Assembly (NCBI RefSeq): GCF_047948215.1
Contig: NC_134462.1
Coordinates: 120,798,937-120,862,936 of the forward strand
Length of the DNA stretch: 64,000 nt
Reading direction: 5' to 3'
DNA from: Lycorma delicatula
Lineage: Eukaryota; Arthropoda; Insecta; Hemiptera; Fulgoridae
Numbering within the stretch: position 1 is the stretch's first letter; each line of letters starts with the position of its first letter. The position numbers and the translations under genes were made by a program. The notes under the pieces were generated by a model. It saw nothing but the letters and a program-made list of their open reading frames with translations. It searched no databases and was not told the DNA's origin. This document shows, piece by piece, positions 55,239-64,000 of the stretch.

Positions 55239-57130
55239 AGAGGCAGTTATGAAAAAAAAAAAATGATTGATTGTTTATATACGCATGGTAGGTAACAAAT
55301 TTGAAAAGTAAAGTTTCTTCTAAAGTGCCTCTGAAGTTTCTTCTAAAGTGCCAATTGAAATGGTTTTTTCGCGATATCCCTCAACCCCTGACAGAATAAA
55401 AAAAAAAGAAATGAATATGTTCAATGCTTCATGTATAGAAATATTTGAGGCAAACTTGGAGAAAATCGTTTCGTTCAATCCTGAAATCTAAGACCACCAA
55501 AAGCAGTGCGATACACGTACGTACTAAATACGCATATACATGCATATGGTTTTCGGTCTAGATGAACTATATCGACCCTAAAACGTAAAAATTTGCAAAA
55601 AAACCCGATATTCCATTTTTCACAAGATGGCCGTACTTTCCCCTTTAATATCGATATTATTCGATTGAAAAGTAAAAACATTAAATAAAACTAATCACAA
55701 AGAAAAACACAAAAAGTTTTAATAATTAAAAAAGATGACTTTTCATTATCTTATTTTGTATCATTTTTTTCCGCAAGAAATATACAAAACATAAATTAAA
55801 TGAGAAACTAAAAGAGGTATAACTTTTTTAATTTATTTAATATTAAAATATATTTTCTGCGTATAAAAAAAAAATTAAAACCGTAATTTGATTAAATAAT
55901 TAAAAATAACGAGTAGACCCTAGACACAAGCATCAACTTTATGCTCACTCACTACTCTGACTCTGTGCGGAAGAAAGTATAAAAAATACATTAATACAAA
56001 GTTAACGTATTCTCAAATCATAATGTCGACCTTAAACTGAGCGTAACTGAAGAAATGGGTAAAATCATCGTTGTTTATATTTTCTAAAGGTTAAATTTTT
56101 TAACGGAAGTTATGCAAGTTAAATTTTTTTTGTAATATCGCTATGAAAAATCAAAATCAAAACGGTTAGTAATTTTATAACGGGTGTATATATTTTCTCT
56201 TAATTGTTATTTAACGTACAATATTGGTAAACCTTCGGAGGTTTAGCTCAATCGAGTTTAATTATTTACTTGGCGAGGTTGTATCTGGAAACCGTCTATC
56301 TACCTATTCTTAGGCGGCTGTTTAAGTCATTTTTCCTTTCTGGAAGAAAATAATTTTTTTGCAACATACGTTAAAGTCGGCCAGCGTAAAATCAAATTGA
56401 CTTTTTCATTACGTAAAATGCCTCGATTGTTTTACTCAACTTTCTGTCTGAGCGGTGTTGTTTACCTCGTTTTGTGGTTATTCCGAAGGTAGATTATTCT
56501 TTCTTGTCGTCCCTTTTTCTTATTTTGATCACTTTTCCCTATTTATCGATAATGCGGGATCGGGTTTGACGCTGCCAGATATTACGCACCGAGGATTCCG
56601 CAACTTATAGATCACCAGTACATCCTTAGCGTTAACCGATGGGCGGGGCTGTCTTTGAATTGAGAATAGGAAATCCGTTTCCTGTTCGGCGATAACAAAG
56701 TAAATTTACTTACAGAATATGTATAGGATAAAGCCGGATCTTATAATCGCTGTTAAAATACAAACCGTACTGGAAAAAACGGGAAGCCTAAATATAAATG
56801 AGGATTTCCCAGTTTTCTGATGGAAAATTCTGTTAACGTTTAAAAATTAATTGAAGTACTTTGTTTTTTTGTAAAATCTAAATTTACTCAAGTAAATTTA
56901 CTTTACTTGAGTCAATAAAAAGTGAAGGAACAGATTTATTTTAATTTTAATTTATTTTTCAAACGATAACAATTATTATAAAAATAAACGTAATTACATT
57001 AATTTTATACAGATTCTGTTTTACTTTCACCGTTATGTTATTAAAATTTGAATAAAAGGCTATTTTTATCCGTAATGTACAATTTTACTCTACGTAGTAG
57101 CATCACCGTCACGGCTTGACCCTCTACGTG
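55239..57130. other. Mostly AT-rich stretch, no gene
   Basis: Positions 56,220-56,700 are GC-richer, but neither strand gives a convincing frame. A TTTAGCTCAATCGAG segment near 56,245 resembles a pol III A box but lacks a B box. Confidence 0.45.
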
Positions 57131-57137
57131 TGTATAC

Positions 57138-57293
57138 AACTTAAAAAATTGGAAATAATTTTCTAGTAATTACGTACAGGCAGTTGCTCTAGATTATTTA
57201 TTTATACGTTTTTTTAACTTAAAAAATTGGAAATAAGTTTCTAGTAATTACGTACAGGCAGTTGCTCTAGATTATTTATTTATACGTTTTTTT
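57138..57293 (+). repeat. 78-bp tandem duplication, two copies
   Basis: 57,138-57,215 and 57,216-57,293 are nearly identical (ACTTAAAAAATTGGAAATAA...TTTATTTATACG), with about one to two base changes (AATTTTC against AGTTTC). Recent by its low divergence. A short (TA)n tract follows. Confidence 0.95.
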
Positions 57294-57749
57294 TTTTTAT
57301 ATATATATATGATTTATATAGTAGTGAGATTTATGAGATTTGTACTGCGGAAAATATTCCCGGGGTCATAAGAAAGCTACAGTTAAAATTTCATAGCGAT
57401 CGGTTCAATAGTTTTTGCACTTATCGGTAACAAACGAAAAATGTGGCTTTTTATAGCAGCGAGATAAATATCTGCGTCTTTAAACGTAATTAATTTGTAA
57501 TAATTATCTATATAATAGGAGTATTTTATAACATTTGTAGTACGTGAATACTACTTGAAGGTTAAATGAATTGTTTTCGTAAACGTAATTCTTGTGAATT
57601 ATAAGAAAAATTGTAATCTTACGTAGCCTGTTTTATTTATATTTACGACGCATATCGTTTATTTCAATCGCATAATAAAATTATCAGAATAAGACTACTT
57701 TAATGGGTCGACTTTTGATAAATTTTAAGAAACGAATATTAAACCTTTT

Positions 57750-58245
57750 GTAATGATGCTGGCATCGATTGCAGATCGGCAGATGCAAGGAGAGTTTTCT
57801 CGCAGAAAAGTAATTATCGATATTATATGTACGAGTAAATGTAAGAATCAAAAAAGAAAATTTTGAAATATTTGTGCGGAATTTAGCGGACAATAGATAA
57901 AGCGGTAAAGAAGAGAAGTCGTTTGAAACGGATCGTTATAAGAAACGTTAAAAATTGGTGGCGGGTTAATGAAGTTCAAAATAATCTGACGAATAAGAGA
58001 GGTGAACGATCTTGTAAAGAGACGAACTAGATCTTTGAGTATCGTATTATGACGATTGGGTTTAGTTAATTCGGCGATGGATTGAGCTATGGAAAATAGT
58101 AGAGGAAGACAAAGATTAAAATACGCGTAACAGATGACTGAGAAAATAGGATGTAGTAAACGCATATATCGAGATTAAAAGATTAGAACAGAATAGAAAG
58201 AAACGGGAACGGCAACAAACCTGTCAACCGACTGACGTTTGCGAA
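57750..58245 (+). pseudogene. Decayed RTE-like reverse transcriptase C-terminus
   Basis: Plus-strand fragments align block by block with the 9-kb element: RLQIGRCKESFLAEK...VNVRIKKENFEIFV (about 57,768-57,880), a faint WxVNEVQNN region near 57,960, SRGRQRLKYA then QMTEKIGCSKRIYRD (about 58,095-58,170), and a final GTATNLSTD (about 58,210-58,236). The SRGR-QRLKY block is the most diagnostic. It is much more decayed than the 9-kb copy. The 105-codon antisense frame at 57,848-58,165 is a shadow. Confidence 0.6.
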
Positions 58246-59515
58246 AAAGTAAATGATCATATCTTATAACGCCTTAGGAAATGGTAATAATGGAAGCGCC
58301 ATTGTATTTTAACGTACAGTTATCGGTTAAGTACTTGTTTTGGAGGTTTTTTTTTTGGAGGATTTACAAAATAGATTATGCGTCTTACTCCACAATACAC
58401 CTGTAATTAAACTATTTATAAGTTAACTGTTCTTTTTTAAATAAAAATTACGGTTAAATTAAAAATATGAAAGAAACGTAATTTTTTTGCGCTTCTAAAA
58501 AATTAAAGTTATTACGCATCAAGCTTTTATCGTTTTAACTTGTAAGAGTATAATAAAAAAACTTTTTTATTATCGAGGTGAAGGACAGAGTTTTATTTTT
58601 AATAGTTTTATTTTGGGCTCAAAATATTGTAATTTCCTATTATCTGTAATAAAATTTAAAGATATCTTCGTTAAATAGGAACTGTTACTAATTTTCATTA
58701 GTGTAACGTAAAATTTTTCTGTTTTATAGAATGCAGATGCTACAGGTAACTTGAGCCGTATCTTCGGTTAGGTTTGTTTTTATTTTTACAAAAAAGAAAA
58801 AATAAATATAACATCCACGGCCTCGTTAACGGTTTTCAAGTAAACATTAGTCTTTTTGTAAAAAGCCTTACAGATTGTTTTTGCGAATACGCCGTAGGAG
58901 TTTTAAATATAGATGACATAATTATCCAGTATTTAGAGTAAAATTGTGATTATTATCAAAATGTTCAATAAAAAAATTTGCGATCCCAAAAAATGGAAAA
59001 TTACCTTAAAGATTATCCAGTATAAAAAGTATAATCGAGAAAAATAAATCAAAACGTGATTAACGGTTTCGGATACGGTTGACCTGATTGACCGAAGGAC
59101 GTTTTCATCATTAAAATTGTACTGTATTTAATGTATAATTACTGAAAAAACGAAAATTTTAGTAAAAACACTTTTTAATAACAGCTACATAAAATAATTT
59201 CTTATAAAGTATAAGAAATTGTTTTTAAAAAATCAGAAATTGTTAAATTTTGAAATCGGGTTCCGTGGGATTAAATCTTTAAAAGGCTCCCGTGCCGTCT
59301 AAATTCATAATGTTGGATTTTAAATTTTGAAAATAAAAGACTAAAATGATTATTAATTTAAGTACCGGTCCGTCTCAGCCCTTTATTTTTGGGATTTAAA
59401 AGATTATTTATTGGCATAAATATCTTCTTTAATAAGTCGGTCTTATTTGGTGCAATGTTGTACAGCAAGGCTAAAAAAAAATTGTACTAAAATATAAGTG
59501 GGTACTTTGGTGTCC

Positions 59516-59563
<48 letters not shown>

Positions 59564-59730
59564 GTATGAATTAAATTTCACCTTTTTTGATCTACAGGCA
59601 AAACATTTTAGGATTTTAGAAATGATGTTGAATATCCCCTTACTCCTAAATCCGATCGACTTAACTTCAGAATTTTAAATACCGTATTAAGTATTTTTAT
59701 CTTACTAACGCTCAATTCTCTACGACCACC
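58246..59730. other. AT-rich stretch with (TA)n
   Basis: No gene recognised. A (TA)n tract lies at 59,519-59,558. Confidence 0.55.
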
Positions 59731-59734
59731 ATAC

Positions 59735-60265
59735 ATTTCATTTATTCATCCGTAGCGATCTGCCATTAGGGCAGGTCCTGCCACGGCTGCTGCTCACACC
59801 TTGTTCTATCCTTTGTTAACTTCTTTGTTTACGCATATTTTCCCTTTTCCATAATTCCTCCATCGTTTGAAATCTTTTCCTTCCTCTTCCTTTCCTTCCG
59901 GGCACCAAGTCTTCCATCACATCCGCTAATAAAGACCTTTTTCTCATACGATATCCTAGCCGGTTCATTTTCCGATATTCGATCGCGTTTAGCATTTTCC
60001 TGTTCTTTCCGATTCTCCTTAATACTTCATTTGTTACACGGTCTTGCCATCTGACATTTATCATTATACGCCACACCCGCATCTCAAAACCCGCGATTCG
60101 TTTTCCGTCTGCTTTTCTCATCGTACACGTTTCAATTCCACAGATAATCAGGCTCCAAATAAAACATTTCATTAATTTCTTCCTTAACTCTAAGTTTAAC
60201 TTTTCACGCGGCAGTTCTCTCTTCTTATTAAATACCCGCTTACTTGAAATTCTTTTTTTAATTTT
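59735..60265 (-). mobile_element. RTE-like non-LTR retrotransposon fragment, second subfamily
   Basis: The minus-strand frame 60,172-59,816 encodes MKCFIWSLIICGIETCTMRK, RIAGFEMRVWRIM, VRWQDRVTNEVLRRIG, RLGYRMRKRSLLADVMEDL, GRKGRGRKRF. The same blocks occur in the 9-kb element in different wording (FEMRCYRRM; RWVDKVTNEEVL), so this is a related but distinct subfamily. Homology extends upstream to about 60,260 (LRKKLMK-type lead-in) and downstream past the stop to about 59,745, where WQIATDE-like coding remnants occur. The palm and endonuclease are absent. Confidence 0.82.
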
Positions 60266-60735
60266 TACCGTTCAATCCTAGGCTATCGGAAAGCTGCGGT
60301 CGGAGAGGGAAGGAAAAACAAGGCGGTGGGAAAATACGGTGTAGGAATAGAAACGAAAGAGAAGAAAGACCGATTAGATTCTGCACGAAAAAGGAATCGT
60401 TATTAAGGATTCCCCGTGGAACTTTAACGCAGCGGTTTCCTGTTGCTTTCTGCATCCTAATGCCGTTGACCGTACGATTTTTCCGCCTTCGGGAGCGATT
60501 TCTCACTCCAGGGTGGAGGAGCGGGTAAAGGCACGTGCCTTTTACCCGCTCCTCCGCCCTCTTCTGAGAGTGCTGGTACTTGGTAGAAAGCGATCGCTTA
60601 TGCCGGTGATCCGTTGGTAACCTCGTCTGTCAAAACAGAGTGCGTCGTTCAGGCGTTCGTGCTGAAGATGAAGGGACGCGCGAAGGTGAGGTTGACATTT
60701 TTATGAGAGAAGGTATTTGAGACGCATCTCATACC
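60266..60735. other. GC-rich block with large palindrome
   Basis: GC-richer than its flanks. The antisense frame at 60,258-60,506 begins MRNRSRRRKNRTVNG, but its composition is ambiguous and no family is recognised. A near-perfect palindrome lies at 60,510-60,560. Confidence 0.35.
60510..60560. repeat. 51-bp near-perfect palindrome centred on CACGTG
   Basis: Arms 60,510-60,534 and 60,535-60,560 pair with one extra T and one G-T wobble and no loop. The outer part is AGGGtGGAGGAGCGGGTAAA. The centre GGCACGTGCC contains an E-box hexamer. Such loop-free palindromes are unstable in cloning and sequencing. Confidence 0.93.
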
Positions 60736-61599
60736 TTACACCCCACCGCTATACAAAAAGTCAAAATTTAAAAACCGTGAAAACCACCGCTCCGCTTTGT
60801 TTAATTTTATCCAAAATTTAATTTCATCGATGCCCTGTATACAGATATTTTGTTTCGAAGAATTTCTATCGAACCGATCGGGAGATATCGAAACACAGGC
60901 CGACACAACGACTAACATCTAGAAATTTCTATAATTTTTTTTGGACTTAGAAGTTCTTCGAACGTCAGCATTTGTAAAAATCTTGTTACCTTAAATTTTG
61001 GCCCGTCGCTATACTTTCCCTTTGCTTCAGAAGCAATAGAGATATAATCGGGAGAGTAAAACTTAAATATTGAACTTTTTTTTAGAAAAAGTCAGTTTTG
61101 TATATAAATGTTAATTTTATTTTAATAATTTCTTTTTTCACGCAGTATAAAATCTGGAAAAAAATATTGTTATTTCTTTTTTATGTATCCTATTTACGTG
61201 TATCACTTCTTCATATTTGTATAAAATAAATCTATTGTGATACAAAACATCATTTCATTTACTAAATTCTGTAATTATGCTTTTGACAGTTGAACGCAAT
61301 TCAATAACGCTTATCTCTAAATGCATTATAATTCAGCTAATGGATCGTTGCGGTATAAACTCATGCTCTCGATGCTTTTGCTCTCTTCTGTTACTCTTTA
61401 GCCGTTTAGTTCAATACAGCGGTTTGATAACTAGTAATCACTTAACTAATCACGTTAAGCGATTAAAATACTAATCAAAGTTTTATTTTTTTTCCCCCTA
61501 ATATGTACGCTGTAATCTGTTCAACTAGAGAACGATAAGCAACCCTCCCTCACGGCCCGATGAGATATGAATGATATGCATGACGTGGAAATGAGGTAT
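60736..61599. other. AT-rich stretch, no gene
   Basis: Frames at 60,736-60,918 and 61,277-61,474 are not recognised. Confidence 0.5.
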
Positions 61600-61802
61600 A
61601 GTCTTGTAAAGACTCAGCCCGATCCTTCCTGTGACGTTTGATTAATTGAACCCTAACCCCCAATGTATCCGCTAACTAATATTCAGATCCATATAAAAAC
61701 GAGAAAAATTTATTGAGATTTGAACCTCAGAACCTTTGACTTCAAAATCGACCGTTAAAAACTGATTTGCGACGACGATTTAACGGCTAAACCAGTCCGA
61801 TG
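61600..61802 (-). repeat. tRNA-derived SINE 2, copy 2
   Basis: Minus strand: A-box-like GACTGGTTTAGCCG (61,797-61,784), B box GAGGTTCAAATCTC (61,728-61,715). The body shares GGGTTCAATTAAT, CTGAGTCTTTACAAGAC-type and A-rich blocks with 52,700-52,930. The plus-strand sequence at 61,560-61,600 may also belong to it. Confidence 0.72.
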
Positions 61803-64000
61803 GCCTTCACATACACGTTAGAAAAAAATATTCAGCTATCATTTGCCCGCAAACACGTAGTTTATTATTTTATGGAGAAAATGGAAAGCGGAAAGCTACA
61901 TTTTTCGCTCCAACGTTTTCCGCTACAACTCGGTTGTTTTTATTTAATCGATTTTCGTTCGTATCAAGAAGCATTTGTTTGCTGTATGTGTTCACACTTT
62001 TAGTTTGAAAATATCGAAATAGACGACTATCGATTAGACGATACCTCTCGATATATGTATGACATTAAATTTAGTAAAAGAAGGTTTAGGTGTTATACTA
62101 GGAAAAAGGGGCCCGCCTTTTTTCTACTAAGCAAATAAAAAGTATTTTGTTCATAATGAATTACTTTTAAGCAATCTTTCTTATAAAATGGAATTAAAAA
62201 AAAATACAGATATATTAACGATTTAAAAACTCATACGACCGGCGTTTTAACATTTGCTAATCGTATTAATTTCTTCGTTATGAATGTTCGTTTTTAATTT
62301 GTACCGAATTTTATTAAAATAACTCCATCTGTTCTGGAGTTCAGAAATTAATTTAGAGAAAACCGTATTACTTGCATTTGAGAGAGATTTATATATCGAT
62401 ATTATTTAAAAGTTAATTAATTATTTATTCATTATGAGGGTTACTTTCTAAGAACAAATAAACTTTTATTAACAAAAATTATGCGTTATAAAAATATTTA
62501 TTATATATTCTTTTTATTAAATGTTTTATTCTGATCGGTACAAAATAGTAGTATCGCATCAGGAACGGTTAGTTTTGCTGTTCAGTTCATATAAAATAAA
62601 AAAAATTGCCTCAGTGCTTGTCTGATGGATCAAGGAAAAACGTGATAAGAGCGATGTCACAAAAGCGGTGAAAACAAAATAAGAGCGGCGTGATTATAAT
62701 AAAAATAAAAATAATAAACTTAATAAAAATAAAGTTCATAAAGTTCATTTAATAGTTAAATTTTTTTAAATGTATAAAATAATACATTGCAAAACATTTA
62801 TAACTTAAAAAAAGAAATTTATTACGCGTAAAAATAAATGAAATAATAATAAAGTAATTCGCATGAAGATATTGAGTAATTAAAACAAGTGCAAAATGAA
62901 TAACGATTAAAATACACTGATGAAGAATATTTAAGCGTATATACGCGTTAAATGAATTCGGCAAAAATTCAGACGTGTTTAAAATGATTTTTTTAGCTAG
63001 TAATTCATCCGTAGAGTATTATTGTTGAAAACCGTTTAATTTTATCTTAAATAAATCGGCGGTAAGATATTTGAAACACGAGAGTAATATATTAAAAATG
63101 ACAACGGGCACAAAAGACAAGATCTCAGATGCCCGATTATTGCGCTGAATTATGTAGAAATAGATCGATAAGTTGTAAGATTTGATAAAGGTAGCATTAG
63201 ATATTGTTATCTGTTCAATAAATTAATGACTAGTTTCTTTTTGATTTTTTTTAGAGATGGTACTTTACTAAATATAATAAATGTTTCATTTACAAAATAT
63301 CTGTCTCAAGACTCATATTATGATCGTAAGATAATTATCTGAGGTCTATTCTTTTAATCTTGAAAATTCGAGAAATAATTTTATATTTCAACCGGGATTG
63401 TAATTAGACGATAAATATTTCATCAAGGCGTGTTATCTATCGACCGATTCCTCCTCAGATATTATTGTTTAACCGATTAATATAATTTTTTTTTTTTTTT
63501 TTTTTTTTTTGACTACCAATGCGTTTTAAAAATATAAATAAAAATTAATATCGATATATGGTAATAAAATTTTAATAAAGTTTAATTTGTTACAATTAAT
63601 ACAAAATAAAGAAGGACTACGTAGATTTTCTTACGTAATTTGGTGAAGATCGTAATCGTTAAGAAGTTTTTCATTTTGATTTTAATTTTATTTTTATCGT
63701 CTTATGCGATTATAATTAAAAAGGTACGGTAAACGTGTTACTAAAATAAATTGGAAAAAAGATTACGCCTAAAAACCCGTTTTTAAAAAATTGTTAAGTC
63801 TAAATCTAGAAAGCCATTTCAATTGTTAAAAATCAGCAAATATAAACATTTCGGAGAAAATTTAAATAAATTAAAAAAAGAAAAGAGTATCGGTTAAAAA
63901 TGTTTTATAGTATTGAGAAACATTAGTTCAAAAGGAAAATGTAAATGTTAGTAACAAAATTATGTTAATCGATAAATAAACTGATCTCCGTGCTAGAGCG
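61803..64000. other. AT-rich stretch, no gene
   Basis: Frames at 61,800-62,003 and 62,749-62,964 are not convincing. A run of 25 T lies at 63,486-63,510. Nothing else is recognised to the window edge. Confidence 0.55.

Noticed and set aside
56240..56300. Possible tRNA gene (A-box-like TTTAGCTCAATCGAG)
   Set aside because: No B box at the right distance and no cloverleaf could be drawn.
57848..58165. 105-codon minus-strand ORF
   Set aside because: The plus strand carries recognisable reverse-transcriptase C-terminal blocks; the minus frame is a shadow.

Overview
The window is eukaryotic, AT-rich, repeat-dense DNA, almost certainly from an insect and probably a hemipteran. The evidence is indirect: an insect-type mariner relic, DUF4817-type and DDE_3-type transposase relics, insect-style tRNA-derived SINEs, and several non-LTR reverse-transcriptase relics of kinds common in hemipteran genomes. 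I see no convincing complete host gene, no rRNA or functional tRNA gene, no CRISPR array and no prokaryotic feature. Most reading frames over 60 codons are chance frames or antisense shadows of degraded transposons.

Layout: 1-1,040 holds a relic whose minus strand encodes a charged, coiled-coil-like, possibly Helitron-type N-terminus; a second copy lies at 20,340-20,950. A third, distinct Helitron-like N-terminal fragment is at 8,243-8,392 (-). At 8,879-9,651 (+) is the best-preserved mobile element, the 5'-truncated 3' end of an RTE-like non-LTR retrotransposon. Two SINE heads (13.13 and 13.88 kb) and a DUF4817 relic (14.1 kb) follow. A mariner element (18,238-20,231, -) carries a 662-bp internal tandem duplication. 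A degraded DDE transposon lies at 22.5-23.8 kb. Further non-LTR relics are at 27.9-28.6 (-), 37.2-39.2 (-, R1-like), 42.7-43.1 (+, R1-like gag), 49.9-50.9 (+), 57.75-58.25 (+) and 59.7-60.3 kb (-). A foldback element occupies 31.46-32.55 kb, and a mosaic of locally duplicated modules around a 96-codon frame occupies 33.1-36.2 kb.

Several repeat families can be defined from this window alone. Family F (at least five copies) carries an internal B-box-like motif. Family R (26.16 and 51.12 kb) has a shared 3' end and its own 13-14 bp flanking direct repeat at each copy, so it looks like a retroposon. Family G occurs at 29.1 and 55.0 kb in opposite orientations, and a second tRNA-derived SINE occurs at 52.7 and 61.6 kb.

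The most interesting non-transposon signal is at 40,515-40,536, where a T-rich tract ends in CAG directly followed by GTAAGT. This is the consensus of an insect recursive (zero-length exon) splice site and would fit a position deep inside a long intron. An alternative reading is a terminal exon encoding two membrane segments. Both are inferences that need RNA data.
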